NCBI RefSeq assembly: GCF_900113175.1
Contig: NZ_FOOK01000002.1
Span: forward strand, 51,983 to 115,982
Length of the DNA: 64,000 nt
Origin: Planifilum fulgidum
GTDB lineage: Bacteria > Bacillota > Bacilli > Thermoactinomycetales > DSM-44946
Direction of reading: 5' to 3'
The notes below the pieces were generated by a model. It searched no databases. It was not told where the DNA came from and saw nothing but the letters and a program-made list of their open reading frames with translations. The position numbers were made by a program, and so were the translations under genes. Within the stretch, counting starts at the first letter, position 1. The number at the start of each line of letters is the position of its first letter. This document shows positions 26,290-34,487 of the stretch, piece after piece.

Positions 26290-26478
26290 ATGTATTATTA
26301 CGACTACGGCGATCCGTACATCAGTCAGCCCAATCTTTGGCGGCGCGTCTCCAACCTGGAGGAACAAGTTCGCCGTCTGAACCGTCGGGTGGAGAACCTG
26401 GAGCGCAGGGTCACCCAGTTGGAACGCAGGCGTCCGTACACGCGAGGAGAAGAACTGGACGATTCCTTCCCCGGCTGA
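26290..26478 (+). CDS. Small coiled-coil protein
   Basis: 62 aa. A Tyr-rich N-terminus (MYYYDYGDPYI) is followed by a heptad-repeat coiled coil rich in Leu, Arg and Glu (about 18-48) and an acidic tail. AAGGTGGG lies upstream, and a strong terminator overlaps the stop. Such short proteins in spore formers are sometimes coat or cortex associated, but nothing in the sequence proves this. Confidence 0.68.
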   Translation: MYYYDYGDPYISQPNLWRRVSNLEEQVRRLNRRVENLERRVTQLERRRPYTRGEELDDSFPG

Positions 26479-26492
26479 GCCCGGGGTTTTTT
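26468..26492 (+). terminator. Terminator of the small coiled-coil gene
   Basis: A CCCCGG/CCGGGG stem around CTGAGC is followed by six T. The stop codon lies in the loop. Confidence 0.85.
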
Positions 26493-26522
26493 CCATTTTG
26501 CATGCGGACAGGTCCCCTTCCC

Positions 26523-27224
26523 TCATCCGCCGAGAAAAACCGTCTCGATCTCCTCCTCTTCAACGGTTCCGTCCCTGACCCGGACCCGGTAAGCCCTGGC
26601 CGCGGGCCGGGAAGCGACGGATCGGTGCAACCGCCCGTCGATGAAGTGAAGGGCCGCCCCGTCCTCGATTCCGTAACCGTCCTTCAGCCTCCCCTCCAGA
26701 AGCAGCCGGTGACATCCCGAACGATACCCCGCTTCCTCATCGTCATAATGGGGACAACAGCTCCCGGCCAACCACCCCAGTCCCGACAGGGCCGTCAGCC
26801 GACCGGGGATGCAATCGGAGACAAACTCCTCAAACCAGCAGTTGGCTCCCGCGCTGATGCCCGCCAGCACCACCCCCTTCTCCCAGGCGGACCGCAATAT
26901 CCGATCCAATCCCCACTCCCGCCACAGCACCAACAAGTTGCGCGTGTTGCCGCCTCCCACGTAGATCACATCCTGGGACAGGACAAACGCCTCCAGATCG
27001 GCGGTGTGGGGACGAAACAGCGACAAGTGCGAAGGCCGGCACTCCAACCTGCCGAAGGCCTGGTAAAACCGTTCGATATACCCCTCCGCATCGCCGCTCG
27101 CGGTGGGGACAAAACAGATTTTCGGCCTCTCCGCCCCGCACTGGTTAAGAACATATTGATCCAGAAGCGGATTGTCCGGTTCCATCGAAAAGCCGCCCCC
27201 GCCGATGGCGACGATCTGTTTCAT
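26523..27224 (-). CDS. Peptidase E-like S51 serine peptidase
   Basis: 233 aa. Starts at ATG 27224 after GGGAGGGGAGAAA. Motifs are the IVAIGGGGF N-terminus, IYVGGGNTRNLL, and the nucleophile serine in AGISAGANCWF (about 120). This is the YgaJ/PepE-like family, whose members cleave after N-terminal Asp or act on cyanophycin-like dipeptides. Cytoplasmic. It is read toward the small coiled-coil gene. Confidence 0.87.
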   Translation of the reverse strand: MKQIVAIGGGGFSMEPDNPLLDQYVLNQCGAERPKICFVPTASGDAEGYIERFYQAFGRLECRPSHLSLFRPHTADLEAFVLSQDVIYVGGGNTRNLLVLWREWGLDRILRSAWEKGVVLAGISAGANCWFEEFVSDCIPGRLTALSGLGWLAGSCCPHYDDEEAGYRSGCHRLLLEGRLKDGYGIEDGAALHFIDGRLHRSVASRPAARAYRVRVRDGTVEEEEIETVFLGG

Positions 27225-27258
27225 TTTCTCCCCTCCCAACCGGTGCGCCCGAGGCGCT

Positions 27259-27585
27259 TTAGGTTCTGGAAACGGCTTTTTCAAGGATAATATCCAACAA
27301 ACACAAAAACTCTAAAGGTATGCCTCCCGGCACGGACCCGCCGGATACGAATATTTCAGACCTGTCTCCCGGGCGGATCTTAAATTTAAGCGAACGCCGC
27401 CGCCTAAACCAAGGCTCTTGCGAAAACCGAATCCAAAGGCCTTCCTTTAAGAATTTCTTTTCGTCGTTTTTATTGAGGATCAACGCATCTCTTAACCCAT
27501 CGCGAAGAGTGAAGAAAACACGCTGAAATCCTGCAAAACGCGTACTCGCGTTGGCTATTAGGAGTTGCCATCTCTCTATCACCAT
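27259..27585 (-). CDS. Hypothetical protein, AT-rich unit
   Basis: 108 aa without a recognised domain, basic in the middle (WFRRRRSLKFKIRPGD), with a hydrophobic C-terminal segment. The start ATG has GGGAGGCAAGG just upstream and lies 21 bases after the stop of the small membrane-protein gene, so the two may be one operon. Base composition is lower in GC than the surrounding genes, which suggests recent acquisition. It could be a non-functional remnant. Confidence 0.45.
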   Translation of the reverse strand: MVIERWQLLIANASTRFAGFQRVFFTLRDGLRDALILNKNDEKKFLKEGLWIRFSQEPWFRRRRSLKFKIRPGDRSEIFVSGGSVPGGIPLEFLCLLDIILEKAVSRT

Positions 27586-27605
27586 AATCCTTGCCTCCCA
27601 TTAAA

Positions 27606-27815
27606 TCACTCCAGCGAATCCTGCATCCAGCCTGCCATAAAATACAAGGCCATTCCAATCCCCAATAACATCATCGGGCTGAAATAATGCGCAAAATACG
27701 AACTTTTCGTCTCTTCTTTTGTTTTTTCAATGAAGAGACCCAATCCGATCATGAAGATCGCGGCGCCAGTTCCAGCTATGGAAGCAATTACAGATGGATC
27801 TGTGATCGATACCAT
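27606..27815 (-). CDS. Small membrane protein, AT-rich unit
   Basis: 69 aa with two hydrophobic helices (about 8-28 and 45-63) separated by a charged, Lys/Glu-rich loop (IEKTKEETK). The ATG at 27815 follows AAGGAG at about ten bases; an ATG eight codons earlier is possible. No family is recognised. Together with the following 108-aa gene it forms a low-GC patch next to tRNA-Sec. Confidence 0.55.
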   Translation of the reverse strand: MVSITDPSVIASIAGTGAAIFMIGLGLFIEKTKEETKSSYFAHYFSPMMLLGIGMALYFMAGWMQDSLE

Positions 27816-27911
27816 TAAACCCCATCTCCTTAGATTCATTATCTATTCTCCAGCGACACCCTTCCCTTGATTGCCAAGGGTCTATTTGGAATTATCCCTA
27901 TTTTCCTTCCC

Positions 27912-27941
27912 TTTACGCCCCGCCCTCCTTCCCGTTATAAT
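27912..27941 (+). promoter_or_regulatory. Possible promoter of tRNA-Sec
   Basis: TATAAT at 27936-27941 with TTTACG 18 bases upstream. It points at tRNA-Sec, about 90 bases downstream. Two copies of CCGTACGC follow it. The distance is longer than usual for a tRNA, so the call is tentative. Confidence 0.4.
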
Positions 27942-28033
27942 TAAGACCGTACGCCTTACTTCGGGTCCGTACGCGTTCAAAAACGGAGACCGGACGTCTT
28001 AGGCGGAAAACCGAATCACCATGCGGGAAATGT

Positions 28034-28130
28034 GGGAGCGGATGGGGTGCTGGTGTCCCCCCCGGTCTTCAAAACCGAGCGGGAGGCGCGTCGCGTCTCC
28101 GGTGGGTTCGATTCCCACCCGTTCCCGCCA
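28034..28130 (+). tRNA. selC: tRNA-Sec (anticodon TCA)
   Basis: 97 nt including the encoded CCA. The acceptor stem has 8 bp (GGGAGCGG with CCGTTCCC, one G-U), as in bacterial tRNA-Sec. The anticodon TCA is at 28069-28071 in a CTTCAAA loop. A long variable arm (GGGAGGCGCGTCGCGTCTCC) precedes the T-arm GGTTCGATTCC. It is charged with serine, converted by SelA and delivered by SelB to UGA codons. Confidence 0.97.
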
Positions 28131-28134
28131 AGGG

Positions 28135-28171
28135 ACGGCAAACCGCGACGGAGCGGTATAGCCGTTTTTTT
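28135..28171 (+). terminator. Terminator of tRNA-Sec
   Basis: ACGGC...ACCGC pairs with GCGGT...GCCGT and is followed by seven T. A second stem (GTTTCGGC with GCCGAAAC) follows at about 28172-28199. Confidence 0.8.
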
Positions 28172-28312
28172 GTTTCGGCCGCCGGCAGGCGCCGAAACGA
28201 CCCAAAAATATTTATAATATTTATAAAAAATATAATATATTTTTTCGCTTGATCCGCTGGAAAAAATCATATATCTTTAAACCCGTATCACTTTTTCAAA
28301 TGGAGGATTTTC

Positions 28313-29296
28313 ATGAAAAAAGTCTTGGTTTCTCTTCTGGCCACACTCGTCGTCGTTTCGCTTTCCGCACCGAACGCTTTTGCCGCCAAAGACATCTTCA
28401 GAAACTGGAACGAGCTGTCTTCGCACTACCAGGAGGGCAAGGATTTCACCATCGAAACCCAATCCACTTCCAATGATGTCATTATCCTTGCCATTCACGG
28501 CGGAAGGGTCGAAAAAGGCACCAGCGAGTTGGCCAAAGCCATCGCAAAGGACGACCACAGCTATTACATCTTCCACGCCCACGTCTACCACGACACCAAC
28601 CAGGATCAGCGCAACGATCTCCATCTGACGGCCAAGAACTACGACGAACCGAGGGCTCTCCAAATGACGGCCCAGAAAAACAAAGTGGTTTCCCTCCACG
28701 GAGCCAAGGGCACGGAAAAGATCGTGTACATGGGCGGCCTGAATGAATACCTGAGGGACATTATCGACAGGGAACTGTCGGCCGCCGGCTTCCGCACGGA
28801 AGAAGCTCCCGAAGATCTCAACGGAAACCATCCGGAAAACATCGCCAACAAGAACCGCACCCTGGAAGGGGCGCAAATGGAGCTGACCACCGCCCTGCGT
28901 GAAGAGCTGCTTGAGAATCCCGACCAGATGGAGAAATTCGCAAACGCCGTCCGGACAGCCATCTCCAAGGCCTCTTCCCACCCCAGAGGGCGGACCTATG
29001 AATTCGGCAGCCATCAGTTCTCCAACTATTTCTGGTTGAACAACGGAAATCCCTTTTATCTGACCCCGGAGGATACCATTCTGGGTGTCCAAAGCCCGTT
29101 GGACCCCTCCAAAAAGCAGAAAATCCGCTTTGACATCTACGATCAAAACAACAAATTGATCGTGTCCCGCTCCGCGGAAGCCGTCGGTCACAAGCGGTTC
29201 AAGTACATTTTGGGACTGCCGACCGGGTACTACAAGATCAAGGTCGTCAACGTGTCGGGAAATCCCTCCTGGATTTACGGCGGCCTTCAGTATTGA
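28313..29296 (+). CDS. Secreted poly-gamma-glutamate hydrolase family protein
   Basis: 327 aa. A signal peptide of about 25 residues ends at ANAFA-like A|K. The catalytic part contains IILAIHGGRVEKGTSELAKAI and VVSLHGAKGTE, the zinc-ligand His regions of the phage PghP/YjqB/YndL family, and NKNRTLEGAQMEL. A C-terminal beta-rich extension of about 90 residues (from about 235) is not part of the core fold. It would cut poly-gamma-glutamate capsule outside the cell. A very AT-rich promoter region (28205-28250) precedes it. Confidence 0.85.
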   Translation: MKKVLVSLLATLVVVSLSAPNAFAAKDIFRNWNELSSHYQEGKDFTIETQSTSNDVIILAIHGGRVEKGTSELAKAIAKDDHSYYIFHAHVYHDTNQDQRNDLHLTAKNYDEPRALQMTAQKNKVVSLHGAKGTEKIVYMGGLNEYLRDIIDRELSAAGFRTEEAPEDLNGNHPENIANKNRTLEGAQMELTTALREELLENPDQMEKFANAVRTAISKASSHPRGRTYEFGSHQFSNYFWLNNGNPFYLTPEDTILGVQSPLDPSKKQKIRFDIYDQNNKLIVSRSAEAVGHKRFKYILGLPTGYYKIKVVNVSGNPSWIYGGLQY

Positions 29297-29311
29297 GGGC
29301 GGAAAAACCGG

Positions 29312-29341
29312 CATCCTGGACTCCAACGTCCAGGATGTTTT
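29312..29341 (+). terminator. Terminator of the poly-gamma-glutamate hydrolase gene
   Basis: CATCCTGGA pairs with TCCAGGATG around an eight-base loop, followed by TTTTCG. It starts 16 bases after the stop codon. Confidence 0.85.
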
Positions 29342-29367
29342 CGTTTGGCATCCAGGCGGTTTGCGGC

Positions 29368-29407
29368 AAAACGAAGAGGGATCGGCCGAATGGACGATCC
29401 CTCTTCG
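29368..29407 (-). terminator. Minus-strand terminator of an unassigned transcript
   Basis: Bases 29372-29384 pair perfectly with 29395-29407 (13 bp, ten-base loop). On the minus strand the stem is followed by TTTTG. No recognised minus-strand gene lies upstream of it, so it marks a separate transcript or the end of a decayed gene. Confidence 0.6.
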
Positions 29408-30142
29408 GACAGGGATGGGGATGGGAAAGTTCAATCCATTTCGAATGAACGCTCACGGGAAAGGGAAGCCGATATCGCATTTTCCGGCGCCCAATCGGAA
29501 AAGTGCCGCCTCTGTAAGGAGGAGGGGCGAGCCGAGCGGGGAAAGGCCGGGGGGAGGGGCGGCGGTTTTCGTCAAGGTGACGGCGGGGGGAGATTGACTC
29601 CCTTGTTTTCCGCCCTTGTCGGCGCCTTTTCCGCCGCAATGCCTCCCGGCCATCGTCGTCCTCGCCTATACGCCGTCCTTGTCGCCGTCATCCTCTGAGC
29701 CGCCCTCGCCGGAGCCGTCACCGCATCTTGCCTCTCGACAGTCCACCTTCGCTTTGCCCTGCTGCGCCGGCGCAAGACGTCGGAGTTCAAATTCAGGCAC
29801 AGCCGCAGATTATAAGGTCGATCCCACGGCCGGGCTGGAATGCGGCTTCATTCCGATTGCCTATCCAAAGCACCCGTCAGTTGGAGGCCGGCTGTGATGC
29901 TTCGGGGGTGAGAGCTTGCGGCCGCCGACCGTCACTTGCGCGTTGGAGCACAGGTCATGTCAACCTTGAGAGCTCTTGACGCTCCCCTTTCGCAGCCGAT
30001 AAGGCGACCGCCACCGGAATTTGCCGTCTCCGCCGACAAACCTCCATTTACCGCCTCGGGCTTTCCCGCAGGATGGGCGTACGCGGCCGGAGCGGCCATG
30101 GGCGCCGGCACAAGGGCGCTTCTTCCCTCTCCCCACGCCGTT
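29408..30142 (-). other. Unassigned transcribed interval without a recognised gene
   Basis: The interval between the hydrolase and the small membrane gene (29297-30349, over 1 kb) has no ORF with a recognisable domain. A strong minus-strand promoter (30143-30171) and a minus-strand terminator (29368-29407) bracket it, implying a transcript of about 0.75 kb. The longest early ORF on that strand is a 55-aa Gly/Ala-rich stub (ATG near 30100, stop near 29935) with a poor ribosome-binding site. It may be a non-coding RNA, a decayed gene or a short-peptide gene. Confidence 0.45.
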
Positions 30143-30171
30143 ATATTACAATGAAAGATTTTTAATGTCCA
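30143..30171 (-). promoter_or_regulatory. Sigma-A-type promoter reading left
   Basis: On the minus strand: TGGACA, a 17-base spacer, TAATAT. Position and spacing are near consensus. It faces away from the gene at 30350 and into the interval that lacks a recognised gene. Confidence 0.6.
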
Positions 30172-30285
30172 GAACAATCAGGTAATCCAAACGATGGGTT
30201 ATTGCTTAGTAAAATAGAATGAATCCCTGCCGATTCACCCGGTTGGCGGATCCCGGAAACCACGCCTTCCTCCCGTTTTTCCGGA

Positions 30286-30315
30286 TTGATATCAATTCCG
30301 GACTAAGGTTATACT
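30286..30315 (+). promoter_or_regulatory. Promoter of the small membrane protein gene
   Basis: TTGATA (30286-30291), an 18-base spacer and TATACT (30310-30315). The start codon is 35 bases downstream with AAAGGAG before it. Confidence 0.65.
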
Positions 30316-30349
30316 GAGTTATGACGGATCAAATCAAAGGAGCTGCCGT

Positions 30350-30586
30350 ATGAGAGAAAGAGCAAAACGCATCTGGACCATGACTCTCGGCTTTCTATTT
30401 TTGCTGCTCGGGATTGCCGGGCTTTTCCTCCCTTTCTTGCAAGGCATTTTGTTTTTATTGATCGGTCTTTACCTCTTGTCGAAAACCTCCCGATTGGCGA
30501 AAAAGCTCCTCCTCCGTCTGCAGACCCGCTTTCCCCGGTTCGCCCGTCAACTGGACCGCTTCACCGCCCGGGGGTTTAAACGGTAG
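30350..30586 (+). CDS. Small membrane protein (PGPGW/DUF454-like)
   Basis: 78 aa. Two closely packed hydrophobic helices (about 10-30 and 32-47) with a LFLPFLQGILFLLIGLYLLS core resemble the PGPGW family turn (G-P/PF-G then GL-LLS), followed by a basic amphipathic tail. Function unknown. AAAGGAG precedes the ATG at good distance. Confidence 0.65.
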   Translation: MRERAKRIWTMTLGFLFLLLGIAGLFLPFLQGILFLLIGLYLLSKTSRLAKKLLLRLQTRFPRFARQLDRFTARGFKR

Positions 30587-30615
30587 GCTCCCTCAAGGAA
30601 AACATCCCCGATCTT

Positions 30616-31245
30616 CTAGCGTACCCGCGCGACGGCGAGGCCGTCCCCGACGGGGACAAGCATGGATTCCAGCCGCGGATCCCGGGACAGGGCTTCGTTG
30701 AACCGGCGGATGGCCTCCGTGCTGGGCCTCCGGTCCGATTCATCGCAAACCCTTCCTCCCCGGAGCGCGTTGTCCGCGCAGATGACCGCACCGGTGCGGG
30801 CCAGACGGATTGACCTTTCCAGGTAATCCACGTATCTTTCTTTATCCGCATCGATGAAGACGAAATCAAAGGATGCGCCTTCGTTCTCCAGGGCGGCGAG
30901 AAGTTCCGTCGCGTCCCCGACGCGGAATTCCACCTGCTTCCCCACTCCTGCGCGGTTGGCGTTTTCCCGGGCAAAGGAGGCGTGTTCCTCCTTCAGCTCC
31001 AGAGAAATCAGCCGTCCTCCCGGCGGCAAGGCCCGGGCCAGCCAAATGGTGCTGTATCCCCCCAGCGCGCCGATCTCCAGGATGCGGCGGGCGCTGCATA
31101 TTTTCGCAAGCAGGTACAGGGTTTTTCCCGTTTCGGGAGGGACGGAAATCTGCGGCATTTTCCGCTCCGCCAAACCGCCTTCGATGGAACGGAGCACTTC
31201 ATCTTCCCGGGCAAACAACGAACGAATGTACCGAACTTGATCCAT
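30616..31245 (-). CDS. SAM-dependent O-methyltransferase (family 3, TrmR/YrrM-like)
   Basis: 209 aa class I methyltransferase. Motif I ILEIGALGGYSTIWLA (about 55-70), the acidic LISLELKEEHASFAREN motif, FVFIDADKERYVDYLE (metal-site Asp) and CADNALRGGRV are all characteristic of the catechol-OMT-like family. In Bacillus the related TrmR methylates tRNA 5-hydroxyuridine; small-molecule OMTs have the same motifs, so the substrate is open. Confidence 0.85.
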   Translation of the reverse strand: MDQVRYIRSLFAREDEVLRSIEGGLAERKMPQISVPPETGKTLYLLAKICSARRILEIGALGGYSTIWLARALPPGGRLISLELKEEHASFARENANRAGVGKQVEFRVGDATELLAALENEGASFDFVFIDADKERYVDYLERSIRLARTGAVICADNALRGGRVCDESDRRPSTEAIRRFNEALSRDPRLESMLVPVGDGLAVARVR

Positions 31246-31255
31246 TCCAACCCTC

Positions 31256-31293
31256 CTAAAAAAGCAAAAGCCGCCGCACTCTCGTGCAGCGGT
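31256..31293 (-). terminator. Terminator of tRNA-Gly
   Basis: On the minus strand CCGCTGCA pairs with TGCGGCGG around a six-base loop, followed by CTTTTGCTTTTTT. It begins eight bases after the tRNA CCA end. Confidence 0.75.
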
Positions 31294-31300
31294 TTCTGTT

Positions 31301-31374
31301 TGGAGCGGATGACGGGAATCGAACCCGCGTTTCCAGCTTGGGAAGCTGGTGTTCTACCATTGAACTACATCCGC
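31301..31374 (-). tRNA. tRNA-Gly (anticodon CCC)
   Basis: 74 nt with encoded CCA. Acceptor GCGGATG/CATCCGC, D-arm TAGTTCAATGGTAGAAC, anticodon stem CCAGC/GCTGG with loop TTCCCAA giving CCC, and T-arm GGTTCGATTCC. This is the less common glycine isoacceptor. Confidence 0.93.
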
Positions 31375-31404
31375 GCGCAAGTTCATTCGTGCGATGCACT
31401 TTAT

Positions 31405-31433
31405 ATTATAACAGCCCTTTTTTCGGATTGCAA
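31405..31433 (-). promoter_or_regulatory. Promoter of tRNA-Gly
   Basis: On the minus strand: TTGCAA, a 17-base spacer, TATAAT. The tRNA 5' end is about 30 bases downstream, typical for a tRNA promoter. Confidence 0.8.
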
Positions 31434-31470
31434 GCATTTTTAAACGATGGAGAAAGGATGATGAAATTCC

Positions 31471-33363
31471 TTGAGCCACTATGTCTTGGGAACCGCTGGC
31501 CATATCGACCACGGGAAAACCGCGTTGACCAAAGCCCTCACCGGGGTGGACACGGACCGGTTGAAGGAAGAAAAAGAGCGGCGCATTTCCATTGAGCCGG
31601 GGTTCGCCCCCTTTCGCCTGCCTTCCGGTCAAAAGGTGTCCATCGTGGATGTTCCGGGACACGAGCGCTTCATCCGTCAAATGGTTTCCGGCGTGGCAGG
31701 CATCGACCTGGTGCTGCTGGTGGTGGCCGCCGACGAAGGAGTGATGCCCCAAACCCGGGAGCATCTGCACATCATCGAATTGCTCAACATCCGCACCGGG
31801 GTCATCGTCTTGACCAAAATGGATGTGGCGGACCCCGAGTTGATCCCTTTGATCGAAGAGGATCTCCGGATGCTGACGAAAAACACGGCCCTGGAGGGGG
31901 CTCCCATCTGCCGGGTCTCCGCCCGAACGGGCGAGGGACTGGATGAGCTGGTCCAGACTCTGGACCGCCTGGTCAGCAGCCTTCCCCCGCGCCAATCGGA
32001 AGCCCCCTTCCGTCTCCCGATCGACCGGGTTTTCACGATCCGCGGAGCCGGCACGGTCGTGACGGGAACCGTGCAATCGGGCTCGGCCCGAACCGGGGAC
32101 GAGTTGGAAATTCTCCCCGGAAACCTGCGGGTAAGGGTTCGTCAGATCCAGGTTCACGGGGAAACCGTCCCCCGGGCCACGGCCGGCCAACGGGCGGCAT
32201 TCAACCTGAGCGCGGCGGATGCGGACCGCCTGTACCGGGGACAAACCCTGACGGAAGCCGGGGCATGGTCGGTGACCGACCGATTGGACGCCCGGGTGAA
32301 ATCCCTTCCCGATCTGGATTTCACCTTGAAACACCGCGCCCTGCTGAAGCTCCTGATCGGCACCGCCGAGACGATGGCGGAACTGATCCTGTACGACCGG
32401 AAAGAGTGGGAGCCGGGCGAGGACACCTTCGTCACGTTGCGGTTGAGGGAACCGGTGGTGGCGGGAAGGGGAGACCGTTTCATCCTGCGGCGCCCCTCCC
32501 CTGCCGCCACCATCGGCGGCGGCGAGGTGATCGACCCCTATCCCCCCAAACACAAAATCCGGCCCGAATCCGCCCTGTGGATCGCGCAGCGCCTTTCCGC
32601 CGGACTGGAGGATCGGATTCTGGAAGCCTTGAAAGATCGCCTTTTCATGAGCCCGTCCGAGCTGGCCCGCCATCTGACGGAACCGGAGAAGGCCGTAAGC
32701 GGCGCGCTGAACAACATGGAAAAGGAGGGCCGGGTCGTCTCCTTTTTCGATCGCGTCGCTTCCACCCGTCACCTGCAGGAAAGGGAAAATCGGGTCATTC
32801 AGTGGCTCGACAGGTATCACCGCGAATATCCGATGCGCGAGGGAGCGCCCAAGGCGGAAGTGATCTCCCGCCTGCTGGAGGGCATCACGGCGAGGGAAGC
32901 TTCCCGATTGATGGATTTCTGGTCGGAAAGGGGGAGTCTCCGGCAAGACGGGGAAAACCTGTCCCTTCCCTCCTTCACCCCCCACATTCCCGACCGGTGG
33001 TCGGAAAAAGCGAATCGACTGCTCGGTCGATTGAAGGAAGAGGGCATCTCCCCGCCGAATTGGAAGGCGCTGCTTGAAGAAGCGGGCATCCCTCCCGAGG
33101 TGGGCAAGGAACTGCGCCCCTATTGGATCCGCGAGGGAACGGTGATTCCCTTGACCGATGAAATCCTGCTTCACCACGATGCCTTCTCCGCTGCCGTCGA
33201 GCAAGTGGTCGAGGCGATCCGAAGGGAGGGGCCCCAGTCCATTTCCGATCTCCGCAAGCGGCTCCCCGTCTCCCGCAAATATCTGATTCCTCTGCTGGAA
33301 ACCATGGACCAAAGGGGCATCACCCGGCGTCGCGGCGATGTGCGGGAGCTGGTCGACGCATGA
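31471..33363 (+). CDS. selB: Selenocysteine-specific elongation factor SelB
   Basis: 630 aa. G-domain motifs are GHIDHGKT (10-17), DVPGHE (60-65) and TKMD (114-117). Beta-barrel domains II and III (about 180-345) follow, including [14 protein letters not shown]. The C-terminal third holds the winged-helix repeats that bind the SECIS hairpin. SelB brings Sec-tRNA(Sec) to UGA. The TTG start at 31471 gives the standard [15 protein letters not shown]-terminus. The gene is separated from selA by 16 kb but only 3.3 kb from tRNA-Sec. Confidence 0.96.
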   Translation: MSHYVLGTAGHIDHGKTALTKALTGVDTDRLKEEKERRISIEPGFAPFRLPSGQKVSIVDVPGHERFIRQMVSGVAGIDLVLLVVAADEGVMPQTREHLHIIELLNIRTGVIVLTKMDVADPELIPLIEEDLRMLTKNTALEGAPICRVSARTGEGLDELVQTLDRLVSSLPPRQSEAPFRLPIDRVFTIRGAGTVVTGTVQSGSARTGDELEILPGNLRVRVRQIQVHGETVPRATAGQRAAFNLSAADADRLYRGQTLTEAGAWSVTDRLDARVKSLPDLDFTLKHRALLKLLIGTAETMAELILYDRKEWEPGEDTFVTLRLREPVVAGRGDRFILRRPSPAATIGGGEVIDPYPPKHKIRPESALWIAQRLSAGLEDRILEALKDRLFMSPSELARHLTEPEKAVSGALNNMEKEGRVVSFFDRVASTRHLQERENRVIQWLDRYHREYPMREGAPKAEVISRLLEGITAREASRLMDFWSERGSLRQDGENLSLPSFTPHIPDRWSEKANRLLGRLKEEGISPPNWKALLEEAGIPPEVGKELRPYWIREGTVIPLTDEILLHHDAFSAAVEQVVEAIRREGPQSISDLRKRLPVSRKYLIPLLETMDQRGITRRRGDVRELVDA

Positions 33364-33398
33364 GGAAGCCGTTTTCCGTCGGGAAAACGGCTTCCCTT
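33364..33398. terminator. Bidirectional terminator after selB
   Basis: GGAAGCCGTTTTCC pairs with GGGAAAACGGCTTCC around a short loop, one base after the selB stop. It also serves the convergent membrane-protein gene. Confidence 0.85.
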
Positions 33399-33408
33399 CG
33401 TCGCGCCT

Positions 33409-33864
33409 TCAGTACTGGCGCAGGTACGGGACGGCGGCGAGGTTGACAATGAGGGAAAACGCGCCCACTCCCACCGCCCACCATCCCAGTTGATATCCGC
33501 GGATGCCGCTGATGAGGCCGAGGGCAATGCCCGCAGGGGCGAGGATGAAGGGAACCAACAGCAGGGACAGGACCGACAAAACTATGGCCAGGGTGCCCAA
33601 CCAGCTCCCTTCAAACCCCTCTTCCTCTCCCTTTGAACCCTTTCCCGCCGGGACCGGTTCAGCCACTTCTTCCGCGGCTTCCACATCGACATCCCCCGTC
33701 GCGTCCCCTTTCCCCGTCTCCTTCCGCTTCGGGGAGTTCCGGCCGTCCTTCCCCTCCAGGTGGGGCAAATCGACCCTGGGCGGGTCCGTCTTCCGCGTGG
33801 CCCGATCGATCATGCCGTCGGTCTGCATCCGCTCGTCCATCTGTTCCAGTTCTTCATCGCGCAA
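33409..33864 (-). CDS. DUF4190-like membrane protein
   Basis: 151 aa. A charged, disordered N-terminal half (to about 85) is followed by two hydrophobic helices, GTLAIVLSVLSLLLVPFIL and a C-terminal VGVGAFSLIVNLAA, with GLISGIRGYQLG between. This layout fits DUF4190-type proteins. The TTG at 33864 is preferred because GGAGGGG lies seven bases upstream; an ATG ten codons earlier lacks a site. Function unknown. Confidence 0.65.
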   Translation of the reverse strand: MRDEELEQMDERMQTDGMIDRATRKTDPPRVDLPHLEGKDGRNSPKRKETGKGDATGDVDVEAAEEVAEPVPAGKGSKGEEEGFEGSWLGTLAIVLSVLSLLLVPFILAPAGIALGLISGIRGYQLGWWAVGVGAFSLIVNLAAVPYLRQY

Positions 33865-33899
33865 GGAGTGTCCCCTCCAATACGGTTTTTCCATAGTAT

Positions 33900-34437
33900 G
33901 CGATGAGGGAGGAAGCAGTAATTTTCCAGATTACGGAGCATTCCCGCAGGGCCAATTCCGCTTATGCCTTCCGCCTCCTTCCTTCGTTTCTCCGAATCGT
34001 CAGGGCGGGACCGCGGGAGAAACGCTCCGCTTAAACGTCCGGACCAGGTGTCGCGCTCATCGGAATCGCCCTTTTTTTGGGGACAGTTTCCGGCATCCTC
34101 CTTTAAAATCGGCCGGATTTTCCGCCGGGATCACACCCGGTTGTTTGCAAAATCAAAAGACAGATCTTCCTAAGTTCGTGGGCGTCCGGAGGTCCCTTCC
34201 CCTTCGCCCGCTCCGTCGCCAGTTTCGGGGGTGCGTCCACGCCGGCTTGCGTCAAAACTGCATTGCACAGCAAATATCGGATCCCGTCCCCGCATCCGTT
34301 ATCCGCGGCCCGGCTCCCGGGGCGGGAGGTCCCGGACCGCCGGATGAAGGCCCACTTCGGCGAAGCGGCGCCAACCTTAAGGCCGCGCCGACCTTTGTTT
34401 CCGAATCGGACCCCACTGGGTCCCCCTCTTGCCGAAC
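33900..34437. other. Intergenic interval without a recognised gene
   Basis: About 540 bases between the DUF4190-like gene and the terminator of the OppA-like gene. Reading frames on both strands are open in places because of high GC but show no domain and no good ribosome-binding site. Only short GC-rich inverted repeats (around 34310-34345) are seen. Confidence 0.5.
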
Positions 34438-34475
34438 CAAAAAACAAAAAAATCCCGCAACAACCGTTGCGGGAT
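34438..34475 (-). terminator. Terminator of the OppA-like gene
   Basis: ATCCCGCAAC pairs with GTTGCGGGAT around a short loop. On the minus strand a long T-rich run follows (34438-34450). Confidence 0.9.
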
Positions 34476-34487
34476 CAAGGCACCGAC

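Noticed and set aside
29345-29815. Plus-strand frame with a UGA near 29697 that could be read as a selenoprotein
   Set aside because: The frame has no recognisable domain, no convincing start and no conserved residue around the UGA.
29935-30060. FMN-riboswitch-like string (GGCAAATTCCGGTGGCGG on the minus strand)
   Set aside because: Only one short segment resembles the aptamer; the remaining conserved elements are missing and no riboflavin gene follows.
34103-34447. Minus-strand ORF of 114 codons in the 33.9-34.4 kb interval
   Set aside because: No ribosome-binding site, composition like other shadow frames, and it ends up against the terminator of the OppA-like gene.
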